From the NCBI GenBank assembly GCA_037968395.1, contig JBBKVK010000038.1:1-30414 (forward strand): a stretch of DNA of 30,414 nucleotides, given 5' to 3'. This DNA comes from JADKBO01 sp037968395. Its GTDB lineage: Bacteria; Bacteroidota; Bacteroidia; Chitinophagales; Saprospiraceae. Numbering within the stretch: position 1 is the first letter of the stretch; each line of letters opens with the position of its first letter. A program made the translations under genes and the position numbers. Positions 1 to 8,948 of the stretch are shown one piece after another. The notes beneath the pieces are model-generated. The model worked only from the letters and a program-made list of their open reading frames with translations. It was not told the DNA's origin and made no database searches.

Positions 1-556
1 GCAGTTTCCATTTTTTAGATATATAATATTGAAATTCTAGATCTATTGGAATTGAAAATGTATGCTTTTTCCTTTGATTTATAGAAGATCCGCTTAAATT
101 TAATTCTCCACTTTGGTAAGTAGTCATAGAAATCAAATTATTACTGTGTCTATAATTCAGACCACTAAGTATTAATATTTTAAATTTTTCCTTATTCAAA
201 AGTGAATAGCCATAGTGCGAACTAACTTGAAAGACTGCGTCCTTCAAAACTGAAGCACAATAGCTATATCCATTTGAGCCTTCAAAACATCTATTTGCTT
301 CTTGATCTGTATAATGTAATCTTAAGGAAAAGGATGATCTTTTATATTTATACCTATATTCAATACTTTTAGACCAGTTTGGTGCATATAACCATTTTCT
401 CTTTATCCTATCAAATCCAGCGACCACAATATCGGTAGTAGAAGATTCTAAATGTTCAAATGGCTCAACAAATCCAAATCTTAAATTTATTTCATGCTGT
501 CCATATATAGAATTTACAGTAAAAAAAAACATAAAAAAGGAGATAATTATTTTCAT
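1..556 (-). CDS. Probable outer-membrane beta-barrel protein, 5' part only (runs off left edge)
   Basis: The frame is open from the ATG at 556-554 to the window edge, giving about 185 codons with no stop, so the C-terminus is missing. Residues 1-20 form a signal peptide: a short basic start, a very hydrophobic Ile/Phe-rich core and a small-residue end (YGQ) before HEINLRFGF. The mature part alternates polar and hydrophobic or aromatic residues in strand-sized blocks, such as SIEYRYKYKRSSFSLRLHY and HTFSIPIDLEFQYYI, which is the look of an outer-membrane beta-barrel. No named family was recognised, so the class is inferred from composition and pattern. It is transcribed divergently from the DUF4407 gene. 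A -7-like box, TAGGTTTG, lies 33 bp upstream of the ATG. Confidence 0.6.
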   Translation of the reverse strand, partial: MKIIISFFMFFFTVNSIYGQHEINLRFGFVEPFEHLESSTTDIVVAGFDRIKRKWLYAPNWSKSIEYRYKYKRSSFSLRLHYTDQEANRCFEGSNGYSYCASVLKDAVFQVSSHYGYSLLNKEKFKILILSGLNYRHSNNLISMTTYQSGELNLSGSSINQRKKHTFSIPIDLEFQYYISKKWKL

Positions 557-588
557 TGCTCATCAGGTTTGTAATTTTAATTATATAT

Positions 589-596
589 CAAACCTA
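589..596 (-). promoter_or_regulatory. Possible -7 promoter box for the beta-barrel gene
   Basis: On the minus strand this reads TAGGTTTG, an exact match to the Bacteroidota -7 consensus TAnnTTTG, 32 nt upstream of the ATG. No TTG is visible at the usual 17-23 nt spacing, so this is only a candidate. Confidence 0.35.
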
Positions 597-732
597 AATA
601 TATTTTCTCAATTCACTATCACACTTAAAACACTTTTTCAATAAACGATTTCGTTATATCAATTCCGTTTGTTTTGTAACCAATCTACAAAACTCTGCGT
701 ACCACATTCATCCACTAACAATCTCCCTAATT

Positions 733-1875
733 ATGCAGTCTTTTCAGAATTTCTTTATTTTTTGCTCTGGTGTCCATCCTTCTTTACTCAATCGTACACC
801 ATCCGATGTTAATAAATATGTAGGTATAGGAGCCACGATTTTCTTTACTGGATTACTTGCTTTTGTTGCAAGTGCTTTTGCTATACATACCATCTTTGAT
901 TCTTACATTGCTGCCATTGGATTTGGTCTTATTTGGGGTTTGATGATCTTTAATCTAGACAGGTTTATCGTTTCTAGTATGAAAAATAGAGGTTCGTTAT
1001 GGCAAAATTTTACTAGTGCTGTGCCAAGGTTTGTATTGGCCATCATTATTGCAATGGTAATCAGTAAACCATTAGAACTCAAGATATTTCAATCAGAAAT
1101 CGCTGCTGAGACGGTATCTATGGAGCAAGAGCGATTTAAAGAACAAGAAGGACTATTAAAATCAAGGTTTGATACAGATATTGCTACTGCTAAAACGGAA
1201 TTATTAGCTATAAATACTGAGATTACTCTAGCCGAATCTCATAAAAACAAATTGTATGCGGAAGCTTTGACAGAAGCTGATGGCACTGGTGGATCCAAAA
1301 TAAGAAATATGGGTCCAATCTATAAAGCAAAGATGGCAGCAGCAGAAAAAGCTGATGGAGAATATGTAGCATTAGTAGCAGCGAAACAACAAGATCTAGA
1401 TACTAAAAAAATGGCCTTAACCACTTTAGAAGACAATCAAAACCAAGCACTTATAGAATTAAAACAAGTGTCTATGACAGGTTTTGCAGCTCAATTAGAA
1501 GCTCTAGGTAGAGTCACAGCTAAAAGTGAAACTATCTGGTGGGCAAGTCTCTTTATTACGCTATTATTTATCTGTATCGAGACCACACCAATTTTAGCAA
1601 AGTTAATATCCAACAGAAGTCCCTACGATCTAGTGTTACACAAACTGGAACACAAGTATGAAATGAATCACAAGGATGCCATCACTAAGCTTGCATTATC
1701 TACTAATAATGAATTGGATTATTTAAATAAAACAACGACATACCAAAGTAACCAATTGGCGCTAGCAGAAAATGAAATATTCAGAGACAGCCTTGCAAAA
1801 AAAGTAGCAGAAGAAAAAGACAAAACCTTGGGTTGGTCAGAAATCCTGAAGGGTGGCAGATTAAGAACAAACTAA
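733..1875 (+). CDS. DUF4407 domain-containing membrane protein
   Basis: This 380-residue protein matches the DUF4407 family in layout and in the motif NLDRFIV (residues 74-80) after the second membrane helix. The function of the family is unknown to me. Predicted membrane segments lie at about residues 29-51, 55-74, 99-116 and 267-286. Residues about 118-262 between helices three and four are a long Glu/Lys/Ala-rich stretch that looks like a coiled coil, broken by a Gly-rich piece (DGTGGSK) near 183-189. A charged tail of about 90 residues follows helix four. There is no signal peptide; the protein should sit in the inner membrane with the coiled coil on one side. The ATG at 733 is the first in frame and precedes the family core by a normal distance. 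The next gene starts 207 bp downstream and seems unrelated, so this is probably a single-gene unit. Confidence 0.85.
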   Translation: MQSFQNFFIFCSGVHPSLLNRTPSDVNKYVGIGATIFFTGLLAFVASAFAIHTIFDSYIAAIGFGLIWGLMIFNLDRFIVSSMKNRGSLWQNFTSAVPRFVLAIIIAMVISKPLELKIFQSEIAAETVSMEQERFKEQEGLLKSRFDTDIATAKTELLAINTEITLAESHKNKLYAEALTEADGTGGSKIRNMGPIYKAKMAAAEKADGEYVALVAAKQQDLDTKKMALTTLEDNQNQALIELKQVSMTGFAAQLEALGRVTAKSETIWWASLFITLLFICIETTPILAKLISNRSPYDLVLHKLEHKYEMNHKDAITKLALSTNNELDYLNKTTTYQSNQLALAENEIFRDSLAKKVAEEKDKTLGWSEILKGGRLRTN

Positions 1876-2082
1876 GATAAGGTACCACCTAATTCAATTG
1901 ATTCTTAAATAGCAAAATAGAACCTATTAAAATAATTTTTATTTGGTGATTGATTTATTTTGTAATAATCGTTTCTGTTTGAGGCTATTTATCACAATTA
2001 ATAATCTTTTAAAATCAGAAATGCATTATAATTACAAATAAAATAAACTTTCTAGTACCTTCACATTATAATTATTAGTTAT

Positions 2083-4806
2083 ATGTTAAAGAAACTAGGA
2101 ATAATCATTATTGTTTTACTGATAATAAATGGGTTTTGTAATGCCCAAATCACAAAGTTGGACTATTATATGGAGTATGATACTTCGACTTGTAAGTATG
2201 ATTTTTATATAGTCATCGTATCAGGATCAAATGCTACTCTTTCTCAATCATTTCTAATTAATTCGCAATACTCTATTGTAGTGCCATACAACTCTACAAA
2301 GGTTATAACACAAAACCATAATCCACTTCAGTATCCTTCTGGTCAGCCCTGCATTTGGAATATTGGTACTACTCACTCATATCCACTAAATTCACCCGAA
2401 ATTGATTTTATTTCGATCACACCTTCATTGAATCCACTATCTAAGTTTGACCCAATGATGCCCAATGATACTGTTAAGCTGTTTTCTATGGACATTGTTC
2501 CACCTAACTCAGCAGACAATACAGCTATTCGATTGTATAGAAACAATAGTGATCCAGGTGTCAATGATCCCGATATGCTTGGACAATCCTTTACAAATTC
2601 ATTTACAATCGGCTCTGGAAGCAGTAATCAATATGATAAAAACAAATCTCCAACAAGAGCTTCAAATACTTTAACTTCTGTAATCGACACAAGTAATAAC
2701 TCTTTATTCATAGATATAACCACAGATGCCTCCATATGTCAACTGCCATTAACATACCAATGGTATGGGCCAAACAATTACAGCTCTAACACCGAAGATG
2801 TTGCGTTAAGCCCTTACACTCCAGCCAATCGTGGAATATACACAGTAATTACTACAGACAATTTAGGTAACTTAGATACAACAGCTCTAGAAATTGGGTC
2901 AAATAAAATGCACTATGCTTTACATCAAGGGCTTCAAATAACCATAAATCGAACAAGTGTTGGTGTACTTTTACCTTTATTGGGTGATCAAAATAAAAAT
3001 AGCGAGCTAATCATAGAATATCGAAAAAATGGACTTCCTACCTTTCAACAAGGTATTACTACAACAAAAGCAAATCCAGGATTCATTGTTGATGGTAATC
3101 CTTTAGGGTTAAATTATCATGCTGGAAGTTTGTTTTCATTAGGTCCCAATACAAAATATGATTTAAGGGTAAGTTTAGTAGATCCAGAAGGCTTTGGGGA
3201 GGTTATTAACGCATCATTTACTACTCCTAGTCTTGATGAAACAACAAATCCAACTGTATTTTATGTTGCCCCAGGCACCTCAGGAGGCAGTGGTAGTGCT
3301 AACGATCCTTTTAGAGGCATGCAAACTGCTTTAAACAATACTTATATAGCTACTAAGACTCTTCTGGCTTATGATGGAACATATGAAGCATTCACAATCA
3401 ATCACAGTGGATCACAAGAAAGTTCGACAACAATAAAATCAATAAACCTACATGGAGCGATTATAGATGGCAACAACACTTCAACAGGGATTGTCACCTT
3501 AGGAAATAGTGCCAATACCACTCATCATATTATTATAGATGGCTTTGTCATTCAAAACGGAAATTGGGGAGTTGATGCTCAAAATACTCAAGACCTAATA
3601 ATTAGAAACAACAAAATTATCGATGTCGAATATGGTTTTGTGAATAGAAAGGATAATGGCTGGGAATCAAATCAATACATCTACAATAACTTATTCGAAG
3701 GAAGAACTGTCTGGCCTCAGACTGATGGCAATATACCAAGCGAAAGAGGTATCGACCTTAGAGGCAATAAAAATGTAGTACATAATAATACAATATCGAA
3801 TTTTGGTGACGGCATATCTACTGATGGCCCACCTTATGGATTTAGCCACAACATGGAGATTCATCACAATGACATTACAAGAATAGTCGATGATCTAATC
3901 GAAATAGATGGCAGTGTCTCAAATTCACTGATCTACCGTAATAGACTAATGAATGGTAGAGCAGGTGTTAGTTTAGCACCCATACTTGGTGGCCCAGCAT
4001 ATATATTTAGAAATGAAATTATAAATACAGAATACAGTGCTTTTAAATTAAATAGAGCTCCTACAGGTATACAAATCTATCATAATACGGTGCTTAACGC
4101 TGGGTATGGTATGAGCTCCCCTACTGGCTGGCAATCCACTATTTTTAAAAACAATACTTTTTTTACAAGTGGCTATGTATTTGAAGAGGACGAAAACATT
4201 GCAACCGGCCTTTACAAATTTGATTACAATGCCTATAAGTCTACTAGAAGTGGCACAGCAGCACAACCCTGGTTTAAATGGGATAATGTAAAGTACAATG
4301 TCTTAAATGACCTTACATCAGGTACTACCCTTGATTCTAACTCTATTGTTGTTGATTTATCTGATTTTAATAATATAAACATCCCAGCAGCATTTAGCAC
4401 AGAAGTGTTGACTACTGATAACAATATAATGCCAACAGCTATGTCATTAGCTAAAGATGCTGGACAGGTATTAAACAATCTTAATGATCCTTTTGTAAAA
4501 GATGGGAACCCAGATATAGGTGCTTATGAATATGGCCAACCAATACCTGTATATGGTCATAACTTTGGTGAAGCATGTAGTTATAGCGATTTATCTATCA
4601 TGACATGGAATGGATCTAAAAATGACTCTTGGTTTGAAGAACTAAATTGGACACCATGTGGCGTACCAAATACAAATTCTGTAGTTACAATACCCAGTAA
4701 CATGCCAAATATGCCATTCTTAAACACTATGATTACTATAAGGGATCTTAATGTATTAATTGGAGGTGGAATGTTAAATTTGGGGAATATAATTGTTACT
4801 CACTAG
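2083..4806 (+). CDS. Secreted protein with Ig/FN3-like modules and a right-handed parallel beta-helix
   Basis: This is a 907-residue exported protein. Residues 1-21 are a signal peptide ending in NAQ. Residues about 25-190 form an N-terminal beta-rich region (YDFYIVIVSG, DTVKLFSMDI) that I recall from large surface proteins of Saprospira relatives. An Ig-like module follows at about 215-270 (TYQWYGP, RGIYTV), then an FN3-like module to about 380. From about 388 (FYVAPGTSGGSGSANDPF) to about 815 lies a right-handed parallel beta-helix, with strands such as DLIIRNNKIIDV and NVVHNNTISNF, closing with the DIGAYEY motif typical of this fold. Such domains often bind or cleave polysaccharides, but no catalytic set could be assigned. 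The last 65 residues begin a Trp-rich module (WNGSKNDSWFEELNW, VTIPSNMPNMP) and stop soon after. No T9SS sorting domain is visible, which is odd for this architecture. Confidence 0.8.
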   Translation: MLKKLGIIIIVLLIINGFCNAQITKLDYYMEYDTSTCKYDFYIVIVSGSNATLSQSFLINSQYSIVVPYNSTKVITQNHNPLQYPSGQPCIWNIGTTHSYPLNSPEIDFISITPSLNPLSKFDPMMPNDTVKLFSMDIVPPNSADNTAIRLYRNNSDPGVNDPDMLGQSFTNSFTIGSGSSNQYDKNKSPTRASNTLTSVIDTSNNSLFIDITTDASICQLPLTYQWYGPNNYSSNTEDVALSPYTPANRGIYTVITTDNLGNLDTTALEIGSNKMHYALHQGLQITINRTSVGVLLPLLGDQNKNSELIIEYRKNGLPTFQQGITTTKANPGFIVDGNPLGLNYHAGSLFSLGPNTKYDLRVSLVDPEGFGEVINASFTTPSLDETTNPTVFYVAPGTSGGSGSANDPFRGMQTALNNTYIATKTLLAYDGTYEAFTINHSGSQESSTTIKSINLHGAIIDGNNTSTGIVTLGNSANTTHHIIIDGFVIQNGNWGVDAQNTQDLIIRNNKIIDVEYGFVNRKDNGWESNQYIYNNLFEGRTVWPQTDGNIPSERGIDLRGNKNVVHNNTISNFGDGISTDGPPYGFSHNMEIHHNDITRIVDDLIEIDGSVSNSLIYRNRLMNGRAGVSLAPILGGPAYIFRNEIINTEYSAFKLNRAPTGIQIYHNTVLNAGYGMSSPTGWQSTIFKNNTFFTSGYVFEEDENIATGLYKFDYNAYKSTRSGTAAQPWFKWDNVKYNVLNDLTSGTTLDSNSIVVDLSDFNNINIPAAFSTEVLTTDNNIMPTAMSLAKDAGQVLNNLNDPFVKDGNPDIGAYEYGQPIPVYGHNFGEACSYSDLSIMTWNGSKNDSWFEELNWTPCGVPNTNSVVTIPSNMPNMPFLNTMITIRDLNVLIGGGMLNLGNIIVTH

Positions 4807-4831
4807 AAATTAAAAACTGGCATGAATGAAA

Positions 4832-4872
4832 ATTCCCCTACGATGTTAATAATTAACGAATCGTAGGAGAAT
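4832..4872. terminator. Bidirectional hairpin between the beta-helix gene and ssrA
   Basis: The arms 4832-4844 (ATTCCCCTACGAT) and 4860-4872 (ATCGTAGGAGAAT) pair over 13 bp with one G-T/A-C-type mismatch around a 15-nt loop. On the minus strand the stem is followed by TTTTC, and it starts 13 nt after the tmRNA 3' end. It therefore probably ends ssrA and also the converging beta-helix gene. Confidence 0.7.
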
Positions 4873-4884
4873 CATATTAATTTG

Positions 4885-5254
4885 TGGAGCTGGGGAGAAT
4901 CGAACTCCCGTCCAGACAAAGTACCCGCAAGCCTTCTACATGTTTATCTTTTACTCAGATTGTCGGGATAAATTTGTGTGTAAAAGCGAACGCTATCTAT
5001 CCTTATCTTCTTAATTTTCGTCTCGTAATCGAAGTATCTTACTTAACTAAGTCTGAAGTTTGTTGATGTGCGGCATCGATGTGTATCAGACATCAACCGA
5101 GCGGCACAAAAAGCTTGCTAATTCTAAATTAGGCAGCTAATGCGAAGTTTCTTTCGCCAATTGTAATTCGATTACCATTTGTTAACGGAGTGAACAATCT
5201 TGCTCCGACATGCTTACGTACCAGTAATCTTTCCTGTCGATACCGGTCAACCCC
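4885..5254 (-). ncRNA. ssrA: Transfer-messenger RNA (tmRNA)
   Basis: tmRNA rescues ribosomes stalled on broken messages and adds a degradation tag to the unfinished protein. On the minus strand the tRNA-like 3' part reads GGACGGGAGTTCGATTCTCC (the T arm, 4893-4912), followed by CAGCTCC and discriminator A at 4885. The 5' end GGGGTTG (5254-5248) pairs with CAGCTCC to form the acceptor stem with two wobble pairs, and GGTATCGACAGG follows as in other tmRNAs. The terminal CCA is not encoded: the genome has CAA after the discriminator. The tag frame at 5158-5129 starts at a GGC resume codon and encodes GERNFALAA, then TAA with further stops behind it. The length of about 370 nt is normal for a one-piece tmRNA. 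Confidence 0.96.
5129..5158 (-). other. ssrA: tmRNA tag-peptide reading frame
   Basis: Nine codons and TAA encode GERNFALAA inside ssrA. With the alanine carried by charged tmRNA, the tag added to stalled proteins is AGERNFALAA. The ending ALAA is the part that ClpX recognises in known tags. The Gly-Glu start and the Ala-Leu-Ala-Ala end fit the GENYALAA and GENNYALAA tags I recall from other Bacteroidota; the Arg and Phe positions differ. Confidence 0.92.
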
Positions 5255-5271
5255 AAAATTTCAATTTTTAT

Positions 5272-5305
5272 AAAATTTACACATCTGTAAATCCTCTTAT
5301 AACAA
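5272..5305 (-). promoter_or_regulatory. Possible ssrA promoter
   Basis: On the minus strand TAAATTTT (5279-5272) differs from TAnnTTTG only in the last base. A TTG (5305-5303) lies 23 nt upstream, at the edge of the usual spacing. The box would place the start a few bases before the mature tmRNA 5' end at 5254, which leaves a short leader for RNase P. This is a candidate only. Confidence 0.3.
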
Positions 5306-5346
5306 CGATCTACTCTTTCCTTTAGTTCAATAGATGTAAACAAATG

Positions 5347-8300
5347 TTACATTTTTATAAATTTGATTGAATAGGAATTGTTGTCTTTAGTTATAAGTTT
5401 TAATATATAGCTGCCAGCATTATAGTTAGTAGTGTCAAAAAAGAGGCTGCCATTATGAGTTTGCAGACTTCCTTTTGAAATCAATGATCCTTCCATATTA
5501 TAACACAAATATTCAAAAGAACCATCGTAGGGGAAATCAACATTCAATTCATTTTGCACTGGCATTGGATAAGCATTGTACGCTAATACATCTATTAAAT
5601 TATCACTAGATACATCGAGATAACATCCAACAAAAGACAATTCTGCTGCTGAAGCCCATGAATTACCATTTACTTCAGACAATGCTACCAACTTAAAATA
5701 ACGACCTTCAACTCCCTCTTGAAAATTGACTTTTTGCGGTGCAGCAGTATTGATAAAATTACCCTCATCTACAGGCAAACCCCAATCATCTTGGTCCTTG
5801 CTAAAATAAAGCTGGTAATTTTTTATTCTACCATTTTCTCCATCCGTTCTAGCTTGATAAATAAACTCATATGCCTTATAGTCTTCTCCTAAATCTATGA
5901 CTAACTCATGTGGATAAGGATCACTACCTGTACTCCATCTAGTATGCCATATGGTTTCTATATCATTATCAAATGCCATGCTTGCAAATCCAGGATAGTT
6001 TATTTCTTCACTATCCGCTGAGATTAATTGCCAATTTGATTTTGGTAGAATGGCAGGATTGTCACATGTCTCTATAGATGGACAGGCCTTAGCAGTAATC
6101 ATATTGGGAATGGTCGTTGTATAACTAACACCATTTTTGGAAACTGTTAAACTGACTTCATATGTGCCAATTGCACCAAGTACCAATCTTGGGTTTCGCA
6201 TACTAAGATTATCAGACCAAAGTGGATCTGGAAATACTTTCCATTGCCACGTTACCCCTTCATGATTAATCATAGAATGATCATCCAAGGTGATCGTGTC
6301 TAATATACAATCTACAATAGCTTTGTCTGTCCATGGCGTAATGATAGGAGCATAAGTTACATCCACCAATGGAGCTTCCCATACTCCTCCATTACCTGCT
6401 ACTCTTATTTTATCATCCCTGTAAAACGGCAAAGCAATATTGACATCCATTCCTTTGGGATAATCAACATTATAGTACTCCCATTGTACATCGCCAGTAT
6501 TCAATATATATACATTTGCATCTGTACCAAGTATCGAATTTGTAAATAAATAGATGAGATCACTACCATTAGAATTTGGTTGGACTACAATAGATTTCAT
6601 ATAAGTATCCAAACCATAAGTTATATCCACCCATGAATCTCCACCATCTATGCTTTCCATTATTTTGCCTTTGTCTTGTGACCAAGTACCATTTTGAAGA
6701 CAGGCATAAATGTGATTGGCATTCGACGGAGAAACAGCAAAATTTAATTTACCGTTCCAATATGCGGAGCCATTAGGAGATTTAGTTAGAGATGGTTTAC
6801 TTACCCATGTAAGCCCACCGTCTTCTGATTTATAGAACCCTTTACCTACAATGTCTGCATAAAGTACTGATGGATCATTATACCCTATTTGCAAATATCT
6901 AACTTGTGCCCCAAAATTATTTAATAGCAACCAGTTTTCACCAAAATCAATGGACTTCCAAAAAGAGTTACCTTCACCTAAATAAAGTTCACCACTGTAA
7001 TTGGGATGATGTACTAGATTACCTCTTCTACCACCATACTCCTCCATATTAGGGAATTTTGTAAATAGAAATCTACCTTCTGGTTGACTCTCTGCCGTCT
7101 TTGGAAGTATCCATCCATTTCCTAAATCATCAAAAGCTACATGTCTGCTTTTACCTTGTATGACCCAACCTGTTGGAGATTCGGCCCCTCCCATTCTCAA
7201 TGCCTTTTCGTTGTAAAAGTCTGCAATAGCAGTATTACCGTTATGGTATCTTCCTCCTACGATTATGTCTTCATTCCATCCTTGGTCAAAACCCCAAAAG
7301 TCCGAACCTACTATTCCATCGATGGCAACTCTATGATTACTTTGAAGGGTGAAAAAGTCACTGGTAAAATTAAGTCCTCCATCAGTTGCAACCCACACAT
7401 TTTCATTATCTAGTATCACAATATCTTGAATATCTGGATGGATGCTAAAATTTCCAGTATAACCACCAACGGCTGTAAAACTAGTGCCTCCATTCGCAGT
7501 CTTGTATAAAGTAGTCGTAGCAACTAAAAAATAATTTTCATCAGTTGGAGAAACTTCCATATCTAAGTCGTAATACCCCTGACCGTTATTCATGCCCAAA
7601 TGGTTGCTGTTTCCTTTGGCAATTTCTAACCAATTCCATCCACTATTTGTATTCGTACCTTTTAGAATTATTGGAACATTACCATTAGTCAAGAGTGTGG
7701 CAAATATTGCATTGGAATTATCTAGAGTGGTTGCAATTACTCCACCACTACTCTCTTGATAACTTGTTGGAAAATTCATTGATTTAGAAAACGTGACACT
7801 ATTGTCTAACGATGACACCATTGAATATCCTGTTCCTTCTTTTAACAAAGCAAAAGATTGGGTGAAATCATCAGCCTTATAATCAACATCATAGGTTGGC
7901 GAACTAAATTTTCTAACCCAAGTAGCACCGCCATCTATAGTCACAAATAGGCCATCACCACTTGCAGCAAGAATAATATTAGGGTCTAATTGGTTGATTT
8001 TCATTTTTGAGGCCCCAAAAAGTGTATTGGTTAATAATTTTTTCCAAGTTAATCCACCATCGGTGGTTAAATGCATCTGTTTACCTGCTGAAACATAGAC
8101 TATGTCAGAATTGGTTGGATGAACGGCTACTGCAGTTGCTGCACCACCTAAATCATATGATTGTGTTATTAAAGTCCAAGTATGCCCTCCATCTATACTC
8201 TTATTGACAAAACCAGTTTCAGTTCCAACATAAATAACATTATGGTCGGTCTTGCTTATATCAAATGAGTAAATATTAACTTGCCAAGGACATGACTTTG

Positions 8301-8757
8301 GTGGTGTACTTGATCCAGATTCGTTTAACCAATGTGTTACTTTTGGACCAACAAATGACCAAGAATTAGCGGTTCGTTTGGAAAGTGACTCATTAGAATG
8401 ATCATTATGATTAGGATTAACAATAGATTTTATTTCATCTAAAGTAGGCACAATGATCTCACCATTGTTATCGCTAAATGGAGCTAACGCTCTGGACCAT
8501 TTTTTAAAATATCTTAAAATAGGTGACTTCCCTTTTGTTTCAATAGGAGACTCTTTGTATATATTGGAGACTTCAATATAGTTAACTGGATATTGATATA
8601 ACATTTTACCCCATTCAGGAAACTCTACGCTATATGCAGGCTTTTCTAATTTATCTAAATCTGGTAAATCGTCATATGGAGTGAATTGACCACTAAGTTG
8701 ATTTAATAAAATTAAATTTACAATTAATAATAGAATCAGTCCAAATTTCTTATTCAT
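5347..8757 (-). CDS. T9SS-secreted Asp-box/beta-propeller protein with discoidin domain
   Basis: This is a 1136-residue exported protein. A signal peptide (residues 1-23, ending LSGQ) is followed by a sortilin/BNR-like beta-propeller with at least seven Asp-box motifs, for example SIDGGHTW (about 186), TTDGGLTW (229), TIDGGATW (271), SEDGGLTW (641) and SIDGGDSW (701). A PKD-like module lies at about 800-895 (TYEVSLTVSKNG). Residues 898-1046 are an F5/8 type C (discoidin) domain, with the AFDNDIETIWHTRW and VIDLG signatures, which usually binds carbohydrate. Residues 1057-1136 are a T9SS type A sorting domain ending GSYILKLITKDNNSYSIKFIKM in overlapping short pieces (GSYILKLITK, SIKFIKM). The protein is thus expected at the cell surface or outside. 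Asp-box propellers include sialidases, but I see no Arg triad or other proof of an enzyme. ssrA lies 92 bp downstream and the LolA-like gene 191 bp upstream. Confidence 0.88.
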   Translation of the reverse strand: MNKKFGLILLLIVNLILLNQLSGQFTPYDDLPDLDKLEKPAYSVEFPEWGKMLYQYPVNYIEVSNIYKESPIETKGKSPILRYFKKWSRALAPFSDNNGEIIVPTLDEIKSIVNPNHNDHSNESLSKRTANSWSFVGPKVTHWLNESGSSTPPKSCPWQVNIYSFDISKTDHNVIYVGTETGFVNKSIDGGHTWTLITQSYDLGGAATAVAVHPTNSDIVYVSAGKQMHLTTDGGLTWKKLLTNTLFGASKMKINQLDPNIILAASGDGLFVTIDGGATWVRKFSSPTYDVDYKADDFTQSFALLKEGTGYSMVSSLDNSVTFSKSMNFPTSYQESSGGVIATTLDNSNAIFATLLTNGNVPIILKGTNTNSGWNWLEIAKGNSNHLGMNNGQGYYDLDMEVSPTDENYFLVATTTLYKTANGGTSFTAVGGYTGNFSIHPDIQDIVILDNENVWVATDGGLNFTSDFFTLQSNHRVAIDGIVGSDFWGFDQGWNEDIIVGGRYHNGNTAIADFYNEKALRMGGAESPTGWVIQGKSRHVAFDDLGNGWILPKTAESQPEGRFLFTKFPNMEEYGGRRGNLVHHPNYSGELYLGEGNSFWKSIDFGENWLLLNNFGAQVRYLQIGYNDPSVLYADIVGKGFYKSEDGGLTWVSKPSLTKSPNGSAYWNGKLNFAVSPSNANHIYACLQNGTWSQDKGKIMESIDGGDSWVDITYGLDTYMKSIVVQPNSNGSDLIYLFTNSILGTDANVYILNTGDVQWEYYNVDYPKGMDVNIALPFYRDDKIRVAGNGGVWEAPLVDVTYAPIITPWTDKAIVDCILDTITLDDHSMINHEGVTWQWKVFPDPLWSDNLSMRNPRLVLGAIGTYEVSLTVSKNGVSYTTTIPNMITAKACPSIETCDNPAILPKSNWQLISADSEEINYPGFASMAFDNDIETIWHTRWSTGSDPYPHELVIDLGEDYKAYEFIYQARTDGENGRIKNYQLYFSKDQDDWGLPVDEGNFINTAAPQKVNFQEGVEGRYFKLVALSEVNGNSWASAAELSFVGCYLDVSSDNLIDVLAYNAYPMPVQNELNVDFPYDGSFEYLCYNMEGSLISKGSLQTHNGSLFFDTTNYNAGSYILKLITKDNNSYSIKFIKM

Positions 8758-8948
8758 CTCAAAGTATATTTAAACTGAAATATACAATGTAAAATCATTA
8801 TCTGGAAATTTATTCAAAAATAAAAAAACTGAGAAATAAGCAGTTAATAGTCCAATATTATATCTAAAGATGCAATCGTCAAGAAGGTTATTGGATATGA
8901 CATTTTAAGTATAAATTATAGAATAGGTACAATAACGTCAGCCTATTT

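Noticed and set aside
4884..5066. Plus-strand open frame of 60 codons beginning MELGRIELPSRQ
   Set aside because: It lies wholly over the reverse complement of ssrA; the start is the complement of the tRNA-like 3' end, a well-known false gene.
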